Position numbers and translations under genes: made by a program. From Malurus cyaneus samueli (lineage: Eukaryota; Chordata; Aves; Passeriformes; Maluridae): 64,000 nt of DNA. This document shows positions 26,346 through 38,300 of the stretch, one piece after another; positions within the stretch are counted from its first letter, which is position 1, and each line of letters begins with the position of its first letter. The stretch covers positions 34,968,387 through 35,032,386 of the forward strand of contig CM019218.1 of the NCBI GenBank assembly GCA_009741485.1, written 5' to 3'. The notes under the pieces are model-generated. The model saw nothing but the letters and a program-made list of their open reading frames with translations. It did not search any database and was not told the origin of the DNA.

Positions 26346-26480
26346 TGGTGTTTTTTGTTGATTTTTTTTTGTTGATTTTTTTTTTGTTGGTTTTTTGATT
26401 GTTGTTCTTATGGTTTTTGTTGTTGTTGTTATTGTTGTTTGGTTGTGCTTTTTTTGTTTGGTTTGGGTTTTTTCCCCCCT
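26346..26480. repeat. T-rich / (GTT)n low-complexity tract
   Basis: Alternating T runs with GTTGATTTTTT units are followed by GTT repeats and a T/G-rich tail. Confidence 0.85.
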
Positions 26481-27289
26481 ACTGTAGGTGCGATGTACAG
26501 AAATAAAAGTACCATGCCTCTGGTGGATGCCTACAAAGGCTATTTATTTTTCTTCATATTTGAAAGGTGGTGACACAACACAATAAGTAACTGGCAATAT
26601 ATATTAGCTGGGTCAGGCCCTGAACTGGGTACTGGAGGGTGGCAAAGGGCCACCTTCTTAAGTCTGTGAGTTCCTTGGGTGCTTAAACAAGCCTTGGGTG
26701 TAAAAGAGTAATGGGAGGGTGGTGTTCTTCCTGCCTGAGCCAGGGACCTCACCTCAGCTTTGGAGTCTCTGACATTCAAGAGGAGTCTGAAAGGGCTCAG
26801 CTGCCTCAGGTACCAAAGCAAGATTGGGGACATCACTGTATTACAGGTGATGAGAAAATGGTACATACTAATAAGCCCGAAATAGAATGGAGAAGGGCAT
26901 AACCAGAAGTGTTTGGATGGTGAAAGCAAATTCAGCTGCAAAGGTGGAAGTCTTTCTACCGTGGGGGTGATGAGGCACTGGGCCTAGCTCCTGGAGACCA
27001 CCATTAATCCCCTGAACTCTGATGTCTTAATGAGATTTCCCAAATCATTTGCTTTAGGCAGCTCAGTGCCAGGTCTCTGAGTAGGCAGAAAGCCCAGTGA
27101 CAGAGAGGGTGTCTGTAGAGATGGGCCCCATGAGTCCCTCCTCTCACCACCTTCTCTGTCCAGCTGACTGATGGTTTGCATGACCTTGCTGCCTTCTGCT
27201 TGTTTGCAATTAAACCTGGGAATCATCAGCACCTCATTTTGTTCTCTCCCACTTTATGGGATGTGCGAGACTCCCTTCTTTACCTTGAA

Positions 27290-27670
27290 ACTGGGCACCC
27301 AAGTGGGCAGTGAGAGGGAACGTGAGGGCGGGGGCAGAGGGTCATACTTCACATGGCAGCCGGGATCACCCTCTGCCATCAGGACAATGTCCATGATGGT
27401 GTTTCTGTGTGAGTCGAGATGGGGGCGCTGGGAAGTTGGTTCAGGCCTGGGAAAAACAGTTGGCATGGTCATAATCAGGCAGGAAACAGGAAACGGTGTT
27501 GTGAGGGAACAAACAGGAAGCGATGATGGCGGTACAGCGCGGCCCAGTTTGGGCTCCAACTCAAGGAAAACGCTGCGGGGCCGTGAGGGAGGCGGCGCCA
27601 GCGGTGTCCGCCCCGCGGGCCCGTGTGCCACGGCTCGCTGGGCCCAGGGCTGTTTGTCCTTAGCGGCTCC
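27290..27670. promoter_or_regulatory. GC-rich patch with paired FOX:ETS motifs (candidate enhancer or promoter)
   Basis: This isolated CpG-rich segment lies in mid-GC DNA, about 6 kb past the DLL4 3' UTR. AACAGGAA, the core of the endothelial FOX:ETS composite motif, occurs at 27485-27492 and 27512-27519 on the same strand, 27 bases apart. A YY1-like 'gatggcgg' follows near 27524. A role in DLL4 or CHAC1 control is inference. Confidence 0.4.
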
Positions 27671-30600
27671 TTAAACAATGAGACAAAATTGGTAAAGGCT
27701 TATTTGCACTTCCGCAGCCGTGAGGAGCCTGAAAGATATGAATGAGCCCTCACAACAGCCTTCTGAGTCACATCAGCATCAACGATTCTGCTTCATGTTC
27801 CAGGAGAGAGAAACGGGCAGCCATGGAAAAGGAGAGCCCCTCAGGGACATGCAGGGGTTAAGTGTCTGCATCCCACTCCCTTCAGAGAAGCACTGCCCGC
27901 TCCTCAAGTCCATGTTTGAGGACGCCTCTTGCACAGCTCAAACCATCTTAAAAGTGGTTGTCAGGTTTCAGTTAACGGCATTGACCCAGGTGTCATCCTT
28001 CACTCCTTCACTTATTTCAGATGCCTCTCCAGAGGCTAACGCTGCAGGATCTACCTTTCTCCGTGAACCTTAGATAAGCCACACGCTTGGCTTAAACTAG
28101 ACGCTTCACGCTTGGATGGCTGCGGTGAGGTGAGATGAATCTGCATCTGCTGGAGATGGCTGAGAGCAGATTGTGGAGCAACTGCCAAAACGGCAAGGAA
28201 ATTCTTCTTCCTCATGTTTGAAAAATGTGTATCTGATGTAAGGGTTTCTTAACATTTCTGTCTCCATGAAAAAAAGGAGGTTTTTGGAATTACAAGCACA
28301 CAGTTATTTCTACCTGTTCCTAGGATGTAAGTGAACTGTTTCCAGAAACCTGGACAGGCATTGTGAATTATATCTAGAGTTCTGCAGAACTTAAAAGACC
28401 TCCTCCTAAACAACTTACGACAAACATAAATACCATTAATAGAGTGAAAATCGGTATAAGCTCCATGAAGGGAGAGGTTTGGGCACAAAAAAAGAGTCCC
28501 TGTGCCGTAAGGAGACATGAGAGGATGGGAAGCTGTTGATGAAGAAATTAACACTGGTACCTGGTGGGCTGAATTGAAAGAGGATTAAAACAGGGCTTTT
28601 TCTTTTTTAATTATCATGCTTTTATCTCACGTGGGTTTTTACCCTCCAGATACATTTTGTTCAGATTGTCTTTTGTTTCTTTGCTGACAATCTTCCAGAG
28701 AACAAATGAGTTCATGATCAAGAACAAAATGCTTTGGCAATGCTTTGGCATTTTCTGCCAAAGCAGAAAATGTAAGGCAAATATTAAACAGCGTTAATAG
28801 AAAAGTAATTTCAAATGCACAGTGATTCATATCTGCACCAGGAATTTCAACCCTGCTCACAAACCATTTTGGGAGCCATGTGCTCCAGTACAGGGATCAT
28901 CAGAGCTCTTGCATGGTGCCAGGAATGGCCACATCCTGTTCTGACTGGTGAAGGTCTCTCCAGCAATAAACCTAACTCTCAGCAGATCTGAGATCTGTTT
29001 GGATGTTTGGATCTTAAACACAAGTTACTTCAATTTCAGTTACAAAAACAAACATGGTGCCTCTGTGACCTGCTAGGCAGTTAGTTAAAAACGTAATCAC
29101 CAAAACCAGCTGTGAAGCCAGCAACAATTCAACAAATAAGTCATAAAGTACAGCTAAAAGATATCATCACCAAACAGCCTCTCCTCAAGCTGTTTGTTTT
29201 CCTCCTTTAAATGTGTATTTGCAAAACATGACTATGAGCAAGGTGCTCCTTTTGAACCTTGGGGAACCTCCCTGGGAATGACCTGATCTTCATCCAGAAC
29301 ATCCTGCAGGGTGGGCTGGCTGCAGGAATGGATGGAGTCTGAGCATGGTCTCCAACTTGGCTGGCAAGAGGAAAGACACAATGTTAGAAGAGGAAATAAA
29401 GAAAGATGAAGCCCTTCCATGGTGGTTATGTACTATGCTCTACCCATGTGAGAGGCAAGTTCATCACTATTCCACCATCTATGGAAGAGATAAAGTAATC
29501 ATGGGATCATGTGTGTTCTGCAGACCCCATAACACCCAGAGCTATGTTATCTCCAGATGCACACCCCTCTCTGTGCCTTAGCTATAGGTGTCCCCTCTCA
29601 CATTACATGTCAGCCAGAAGTGACCCAGTCAGAGGGCAGGACTGAGATGGAGACTGGGGCATCAGGAATTATTTTCCAGTCTGTTCCATGCCCTGCACTT
29701 CTAAACTTTACCTGCTCTTCTCACCCACACTCCTGCAGCGTGGGGAGCTGCACAGAGCCTGTCACCACCAAGTTCCTCAGGGACATGTGTGGACAGTGAA
29801 GACCTCTGGGTGGCAGTGACTGCTGAGGGAGTTTTGTAAGCAGATCAATGTTGTGCCTCTTCTCCTTTGCATCTCCCAAGGGTTGAAAAGCTCTTCGGAG
29901 GGGACAGCTGATCTATCTGAGAAGGAAGCACCTCTGGGAAGGTTATGGTCTGCCATCAAGATTTAAAAGGGAGGAAACAAAGGTACGTTCCAGGTACAAA
30001 GGTGCCTGGAATCAAATGCAGTGAGTGCAACAATTGCTGTGGAGCCTGAAATTATCACTCTGTACACAATCAATTGCCTGAGGGACCAGAGAGCTCCATC
30101 CTAACCCTGCAGCATGATAGAACCACTATGCTGCAGAAATACACCTGAGAATTGTACGGGGGAAGAGGAGAGAGGATGGCAGTGGTAATGCCCAGCAGAG
30201 GGAGGAGAAAGGGCAGCTTTATGGAGTTGGGTTATGCCATTTCTCAGGGAAGGTCTGAGAACAGAGTAGGATGGTTTAGGGCAGGTACAAGAGTGATCAA
30301 GGAGAAATCTCACTGCTTTGGGTGTCGTTGGCCAGCAAGGCCATTACCTGCCATTTAAAAAGAGAGAGCTGGGCAGGGAGGGAGAGGCATGGTGGGGGCA
30401 GGGAATCTTGATGGAGAGGGCGTTAAATTGAAGTTGTGAAAACAATGAAGAGTGGCAGAGGGCCAGTGAGTTATGTCAATTCTCCACAACTGGAGTTTGG
30501 ATTGAGAGCAAAATGTGCTGGGAGTGTCTGCTGCGTAAAACCGATGTGTATTTATGGGTCAGGTATGTGAGATAAGGGAATGACAGGCAAACACAGAGAC

Positions 30601-33600
30601 ACAACTGTCACTTAAGCCACTCTTGCACAGGTCTGTTAGTGACCTACAGGGCCTTTCTCATTTTAGCATAAATGAATGAAAAAAAAAAAGACTGAGGAGC
30701 AATGAAACACTTGATATGCATTTTTGCAGAGATGGTTTAATCTGTTGGATGAGGTTGCAATTGCACAATAGCTGATTTAGGCTTCCTCAGCAGCTCTTTC
30801 AAGGCTGAAAACTGTTGCTGGTCAAGTGTGGGGGGTAATAAAATGGATTCTGCATTTTATCCATTTTAGGCATGCCCTGTATTGACTCTAATTTCTACAA
30901 GCACCCCTCACCTACACTGACAGAAGTAAACTCTGTGTCCTGAGCCGCGTCCTGCTGCACGTTTTCTCAGCACCAGTGGGTGCTATAGCTACGGGTATGT
31001 CCCGGCATCGTCTCCCTTCATCAGCTGTGTCGTTAAAGAGGAAAGTGATGTAGGACTGGAGCCGAGCATGAAACAGCTCAGGCGAATCACTGCATGAGGC
31101 AGCGCCCCTCTTACTCATTCCAGCTCCAAAATCACTTAGACTGAAGGGCTCTGTGTGGCTGGGAAATATTTTTTATCAGTGCTAACACAAGGAAACATGG
31201 AGTGTCTCAGAGGCAGAGTCCATTCTTAACATTGTTTTGTCACATGGCTTTCAAGTGAATTTGCGCAGTCTTTTAAAACTGAATGACAAGTTTAGGTACA
31301 GTCCTTGAGTCAAATCCATAATCTTGCCATAGTTACTGCAAATTGTGCTGAAAGCACTGGACTATACAGTTTGGTCTGAGAACTCTGTAAGCTTGTTGAG
31401 AGAAAATGCACTTTTTATGAGGATATTTTGATCCTGGCATGGTCTGTGGTCCTCAAGAGGAATCTCTGAAACTGAGGTTGAGTCTTTACAGCCAGAAGGA
31501 TCTCAGATCCTCCTAGTGAATTCGTACTCTGTGGCTCAGAGATGTGCTCACCTGGGGAGAGCCAGGCTGCTGAGCAGTCAGTGCACAGTGGCCCTTGGTG
31601 AGGAAGGTTTTGGCCAAAGATGGCCATATCATAAAATCCATATCATATTATGTGTTCAGCTAATTTGCTTGTGGTTTCTTTGGCAAGGATTTGGGGATGT
31701 GCACACGTGCATGGATTCACATATGCTTTCCATCTCCCCCTGTGTGGAAGCAGACACCACTCCTGTTTTTCCTGTGTAGGATCTGTGATCTATTCCAGTA
31801 GCTGCCTCGTGCAGTGCTGCCAACAGTAAATATTCACAGATTTCCTTGTAAGGTGATGCTTTTTTTTTTCTTCTCTTCTGTGTGGATACACAAAGGCATG
31901 TGTTGTACCTGCTTTACCCCATGGGATCTACATAATCAGGTCCACAGGTTTTAATGGATTTCAACTCCCTTTTGTGTATGGGTACAGTTTCCTGTCATGT
32001 TTCGAGCAGGAAGAGCTGAGTCTTTTTTGGTCTTAGCATTCCTGCTTGCCTAGGCATTGGGAAGAGTTCTCTGTCTATTTTCCTGTTTGATTTTTGTGTG
32101 TGTTTTGTTTTAAGCGGGACAGAGTGCATGTGTGTATGTAATCCATGTGCTCAATTAAGAGAGGCATCTGTTGGGTTTATTTCACATTGCCGAGGAAGGA
32201 CTGCAAGCAGGGAGCATCTGCTCAGCTTTTTGTCAATGGCTTGTTTTTCATAATTTGCTCTACAGGGTGAATGTTTGGGGAGGGGGAGGTGGCTTTTTAT
32301 TTCTGAGTTTCATCTTAAATTTACTTTTTATGGTAGCTGGGGAAACTGGCTGGGATTTGAAAGTTAATTTTGCTGGGAAAAGGACTAAAGAAGGAGAAAC
32401 AAAACCATCCAAAGTAAACAGCATTTATGTAACCTTAATAACACACTCCAAAGGACCCTTATGAATCACTATTTGCAGTATTTTAATGATGAAGTAAAAA
32501 TAATTTGTTATGGTGCTTTTTAAATGCCACTGAGTTTTTAATGGCAAATTTTGGTTAGATTTTGTTTTGGGGAAAGATAGGAAAGGCATCCAGTATTCAC
32601 ATGCTTTTATGGCATTTTGTCAACAACAAAAAAAAACCCTGATTTTAAAATAGAGCAGCAGTAGTTTCCTGTTCTTATAGTTTTGCTTTTGTGCACTCAG
32701 ATGTTGGCTGTATTGCACCTAACTGATTTAGTGAGAGATTTAATTGCCTGTAAATGTATGTGCTTCAAAGGCTAATAAACCTGCTGGGAGTGTTTATACA
32801 AGTGGCTTTATACCCTTTTTTTTTTTTTTGTGGAAATGTCCTCCAAAAGGGCTGTGGAAGATAATGACTTTGTGATGCCCTGGGAGGACACAGCTGCTGA
32901 TGTAGTATGAGAAACTCAGGAGGAAATAGCCTGAAACTCCCCCTAATCCACAAGTGAAAGACAAATCTTACCCCTTGCAATCAAACAAACAAGGATACAG
33001 TCTTACATGTGTAGGTGTAGGTGCTGTGCCAGAGTAACCTGTGGACAAGATTTGGATCTTATTAAAAGTATTTAAAAACTAGGATTAAAAAAGGTAATAA
33101 TCGTGTTTTGTTCTGTAAGTGTACCCCAAGACAATGCATTTATTAAGCCACTTTGAAATGGCATTAAATCTGCGTCTTTCATGCCCTGAGTTGTCATGGG
33201 AGAGGAAGAGTAAAGCATTAATAAAAATAACTTTCCTGACAGTTCAGTCCCACACCATAGTAAAAGAATGTATATACATGTATGTATGTAATTTAAATAT
33301 TATCTATCACAATATAAATATGTATAACATTGCAAAATGTCAGATGAATGCCACTCAGCTGAAAAACTTTGTTGACATGTATTAACACTAACTTTTTTTA
33401 TAAAAAGCAGCTGACATCAGCTGGTGTGCAAAATGTAAATGCAGGACTGCAGGCGACCTTACTTCTGGGGGGGCTTTGGTAACCTTGGCTGTCACAGAGT
33501 AACTGGTGTAAAAGGACAAACCACAATAAACTTTGTAGTAGCAGGAAAGTATTTTCATTGCTTGAAAAAAAAATAAAATTCAAACTTTGTCATCACATTA
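27671..33600. other. Intergenic between candidate enhancer and DLL4 3' UTR
   Basis: No supported gene. It contains short A/T runs and the nested hairpins at 28741-28772. The left limit of the DLL4 transcript is not certain and may fall slightly below 33600. Confidence 0.55.
28741..28772. repeat. Two overlapping, mutually exclusive perfect inverted repeats
   Basis: TGCTTTGGCA (28741-28750) pairs with TGCCAAAGCA (28756-28765). CATTTTCTGC (28749-28758) pairs with GCAGAAAATG (28763-28772). The arms overlap, so only one stem can form at a time. A direct copy of TGCTTTGGCA lies immediately upstream. Confidence 0.8.
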
Positions 33601-35217
33601 AAAACATTACATGAGAAGTAATAAACATATTTACACTTCTGTTTTGATTATAAATATACATTATATACAAAATAATGTTATAAAACGTAGAAAGTTCAGT
33701 GCTTCTGATTTTTTTTAAATTACTGAAATACTAGTCTTCAAAATAAACTACAAACAGGCAAACTAAAATCCATATTATTGATCTCTGAAGGTCATCTTCA
33801 AAATGGTCCTATGTGGTCAGAGCAGAAGGTCAGTAGTGGACAATATGAAGGGGTCTTGTCTGCACAGTTCAAGGGAGTAGATGGGGTAGTCCAACAACAG
33901 GCTTTACAAAGGCAGGAATATCACTGGCAGAGAGACAGCACAGTCCAGGTTTCTCTAAGAGATCTTGTTTCTCCCTCCTCATTCTTCCCCATGCCCTGGT
34001 CTCATTCATGAGTGTCACAGCACTTTCCACTGGGGTGTCCGGTATTATTGCTGTAAATATGTATAGAAGAAAGGAGCTTCTGGCCGCCTCTGGTTTCCAG
34101 GGACAGACAGAGCATATTTTCCATGTAGCAGTGGGTGGGTATGAAAGAAACAGAACAAGCCTAAAACCATCTAACTCTAATCTCCACCTGTCTTGGCAGA
34201 GGGTATCTCGGTGGGTGCTTCACTACTGGGCATTTAAAACCGGGATGAAGAACAAGAGTTGGAGTTCTGCAACCAGATGGAGAAAAGGGGGGTGGTAAGT
34301 GGGTTGTATCACACTGCTGCTGCTTCTTCAGAAAGTAACAGCTGCAATTTTGAGACTATTTGCAGTAAAAGGTGGCACCTAATTCAGAAACACGACATAA
34401 ACCCCCGAATTTGTGTAAAAATAAGGCAGGGGGAAGAGAATGAGGAAGGAGAAGAAAAGAAGTAGTATCTATTCACAATCACTGGTAGTGCAAAGGGCAT
34501 GAAAACAGCTGAGACAGCTCAGCACATAAAGGTTCTAGGAGCTGATTGATTTTAAACGCATTTGTAAGGCTTTATATAGAGCTAGGATCACGCCTCCTCC
34601 TTATCAATGGGGAAGAGGCAGTACACATTCCCAATCACAACTTTCACAAAATTCATGTCCCACACTGTGGCTTGAGTCAATCAGTTTTCCAAAGCATCAC
34701 CAAATGAGATGACAGGTAAATTCAGTTTTCTTCTTTCCTCCTCCTCTCACCTCTTACAGAGTCTCCAGTACATGCAGCAGGAGAGAGGAGATGCAAATAG
34801 ATGTATTGCAGGAAGTATCAACCACCTCTGCCCAGTACTGTTCAGGTAACTGCAAAAAGAGCAGTCAAGTTTCTGTTTGGGCTTGTAAGACTCTCTTGAC
34901 ACATTATAGGCACTTTTAAACCCAGAAAAAATTGAGACCTCATTTATACTGTATCCATTGTGTCTTGCTTCGCACCTTCCATGGCAACAACTGTGACAGT
35001 TATGTGCCTCCTTATCTACCAGCACCTCCCATAACCAGAGTTCTGGAAAGCCAGGGGTCTGTCCATGAGGAACTGGCCTCAGCATCTTTTAAAACACTAA
35101 CATTTTTAACCTCTCTCTTCCCTCTGCCTCCCCTTTTCAACAGCAAATGAGATTCCTGGTATCAAACTTCAAACAAGGGCAGTAAGAACAAGAAGGTGTA
35201 TTGCATCTTTCAGTAAA

Positions 35218-35225
35218 TTCACAGT
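35218..35225 (-). promoter_or_regulatory. DLL4: miR-27 8-mer target site in DLL4 3' UTR
   Basis: ACTGTGAA in mRNA sense is a full 8-mer match to the miR-27 seed and lies in a block shared with human DLL4. Regulation of DLL4 by miR-27 is reported in mammals. Confidence 0.65.
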
Positions 35226-35307
35226 CTGTCCAGTTCACTCAGTTCCATCCTCCGCCTGAGAGCAGCAAGTTGCATGTAATTAACAACAGTCCAATCCAGT
35301 TCTGAAT

Positions 35308-35315
35308 TGTAAACA
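35308..35315 (-). promoter_or_regulatory. DLL4: miR-30 8-mer target site in DLL4 3' UTR
   Basis: TGTTTACA in mRNA sense is a full 8-mer match to the miR-30 family seed. It lies about 70 bases after the stop, in a conserved block. The miR-30-DLL4 interaction is an established control of vessel sprouting. Confidence 0.75.
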
Positions 35316-35381
35316 ATGCAGCAGGAACGTCCATCTACTGGCATTACCAAATCTGAGGTGCAAATGGGCCAATCTTCAGTC

Positions 35382-35387
35382 TTATAC
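35382..35387 (-). CDS. DLL4: DLL4 exon 11 coding part (final Val and stop)
   Basis: After acceptor cctgacag the exon reads GTA TAA, completing the C-terminal PDZ-binding ATEV. A terminal exon coding only Val-stop is typical of DLL1/DLL4. The conserved 3' UTR that follows confirms it. Confidence 0.9.
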   Translation of the reverse strand, partial: V

Positions 35388-38300
35388 CTGTCAGGATATA
35401 AAATAACACCAGGAATGAGAATGAATCACAGCATAAAGAGTAATGCAAAACTAACAGACTGTACTTCAACTATGTCAAACCAAAGCAATTAAAGCCAGAC
35501 ATTACTGCAGTTTAACTCTTAGTGCTCAATATTTTCAGCTGGGTCCAGAGGCAGAAAATCACACCAGCAAAAAAAAATAGTCATCTGTGTGATGAGTGGC
35601 CTCTTTACCTGCACTGAAGGGGAGAATGCTTACAAATCTGGATGCTTAACATTAGGGCTCTGTAAAAAAGTACATGCTGTAATTAAATAGCTTGTGTTTG
35701 GAAACTTTAAGCCTGAATGATGTGGAGAGAGATTCTAGGGGTTGTCATTCTGAAAAAAGAAACATTTCTGGAGAAGCCTGATGTAAATCTGGGAGCCTAG
35801 CCTTGGTCAGCAAGATCTTAGAAGATACAGTATTTAGGTCCCTTAAAGGGAATGAAGCGTCTAGCTGTCATTTGTATCTTTGAATCCTTTCACTTAGTCT
35901 TAAACTTTTAATATTGTTGGTTGACTTGTGTTCCAGCTTGCTTTCAAGGGGAAATCTGATATTCACCTTGGAAAGGGAGACTGAATCGTGCAGATCTGAC
36001 TTCACAGATCACTGCCGTATGGCACAGCAAGCTTCTCTTTCCTACAGGGTGAAAGTAGTTCTAAAGATGGCTACACTGAAGAAAGAAGCAGGTATTGCTT
36101 AATGTCAAATTGCCTCTAACTTTCACTGAGACTTTTTCCAAATGGCCAGTAATTCTTCAGGAAGTAGCTGGTTCCTCAGTATCTGCTTTTTAAAGTCTTT
36201 AAAGTTCGGTGCTAGGCCTTTTCTTTTCTTGTGTGTATACAACTTTTTAACATAACACAAGAATCTGGATGTTTTTACCAGTAATACCATTAACTTCTCT
36301 TAAGAGAATATTTAGCTGGAGCTTAAATGCTGAAAGATTGAAATTACCTTATTACAGACTTTCTAAATGGCTGTTATGCCTATCCACTAACACATTCTGC
36401 TACCTTCCATCTTCTGCTAGAAATCTATAGCTTTGCCTGTTTTCACAGAACAAAGATTATCCATTGTAGTCACAGGAAAAAACATGGCTTTACATCAATG
36501 GGCCTAGGAACGATTATTATTTCCATTTTTTCTGACCACCTATTTAAGAGGAAATAATCCTACAATATGTTGAAATTTTAAGGGCTGATGTTGTGTGTTT
36601 TCATCTACCACTGACCTATCTAAGCCAAAATCCTCTGGTTTAATAAAATCAGAACAGCTAATTTCTGTATTTTCCTCAGCATATGTTCTGTGTGGGCCAC
36701 AGAAGAGGAAAGGTAAATGCTGGGAAGCATCATGATCCCTGGAAATAAAGGAACCTTCTCAGATACAATACTAATGCATAATTTACCCCTTTACTTTGTG
36801 AATTTATGCCTGTCCACCTCTGTACTTACCTCTGTGGCTATGATGCACTCATTCCTTTCTTCTGTTATCACAAAAACAGACTGGTACATTGAATCCCTCG
36901 GAGAGCATATCGCTGATATTCTGCATTCTGGCTTTTCACTACGGCAAGGCAGAGAAAAAAGAACATTAGCTGACTACTAACAAGCCAGACTGTCAAAATC
37001 TACCATGAATGTGGAGTGGTGGAATGAGATAGCCATGGAGGTGTGGAAGGGAAGTGTAGAGCATCAAGTTTCACATGTTCTGTGTCTGTTTGGATATTAT
37101 GCTAGAGAACTGGAAGTAAGGAAAAGTGACAGTCTTCCTATGCTCCTGCCATGTCCAGCCTAACAGCCTGTTCCTCAGAGCCCTTAGTGTAACAGCCGCA
37201 CGCAGATCCCAGAGGAGACCTTCAGGACATGAATCACAAGACTGATCAGCCTGTGAATACCTGCCCTTTTCTCTTTTCAAAAAAGAGCAGTTGTTTTGAC
37301 TCTATCATTCTTCTCAGTAAGCAGATCATCTTGTTTTCTTACAAAGTGAAATACTTATTTTTAATCACTATATGCCTTAACTGTTATTCCTCCAAGATCT
37401 ACTGAGGAAGGAAAGACACTTCTTACTTTCACCACTGGCCTAGCCACTCTGGGTTCCTTCACCGTATCCATACCGACAGCACCCTGCACAAACACTCAAA
37501 TTAACTGACTTAGCTAAGGATGCCACTTGGCTATAACACACATATTCCTGCCTTTGATCTGGTTTGTTTTGTATATTATCTGCTCAAGGTTTCTTTCCCC
37601 CTTATACTCTCACCTAGTTCTACACTGATATGAAGAGGAGTGGCTTTATGGAAGACTACAAGAAAGACTGCATTCTCACCTGTGTAGTCGGAGGGGAGAC
37701 TTCTCTCCTAAACACTTTTCACTCTTGTAGTATTTATCTTCTGGTGTCCCTCTACTTGTCAGGTCTTTTACCAGATTGTAGTCCAGTTTATGGTTCTTGG
37801 GTTTGTAGTTTGATTTCTCCAACCCACAGTCCACTTCAAGGTCTTTATTTTTATTGGTGTTTTTCAGCTGGGAAGCTGGAATGAGATTGTCCTTCTGGAA
37901 GTCAGACAGGTTGTTCATTGTCTCCAACTCCTGCTCTGGGTGCATCCTCATCTGCCTGATGACCATTGCTATCATGCAGAACAGTATGAGCAAAGCCACC
38001 AGCCCCACCCCCATGGATATAGCAATCCAGGGGACTGGTTTAGGAGGAAGTGTAACGGGCACTGAATAAACTGGCAATTCACAGCGGTTGCCCATGAAGC
38101 CAGAAGGACAGTAGCAGACAAAGTTGGCACTATAAAGTCCACTGTAGCATGTGCCTCCATTCTCGCATGGCCCAGAAGCACATTCATCTCTGGTTTTGAT
38201 GTCACAGTTCCTGCCACTGTAGCCTGGCAAGCATGTGCAGGTGTAATCGTTGATTAGATCATGACAAGTTCCCCCATTGGAACATGGGTTTCTGGCACAA

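Larger units (their letters stand above)
22301..27199. other. Intergenic with low-complexity tracts
   Basis: No supported gene. An A-rich tract lies at about 23455-23515 and a T-rich tract with GTT repeats at about 26346-26480. A moderately CpG-rich patch at 25590-25720 has no other promoter signs. Confidence 0.55.
33601..35381 (-). other. DLL4: DLL4 3' UTR
   Basis: This follows the stop codon at 35382-35384. Its start shares blocks with the human DLL4 3' UTR ('ctgcattgtttaca', 'tgctgctctcagg', 'ggacagactgtgaa'). Its far end does too ('gactagtatttca', 'atcagaagcactga', 'ataacattattttgtatata' near 33660-33740 on the minus strand). No clear AATAAA was found just past the last conserved block, so the exact end is open. 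Confidence 0.8.
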
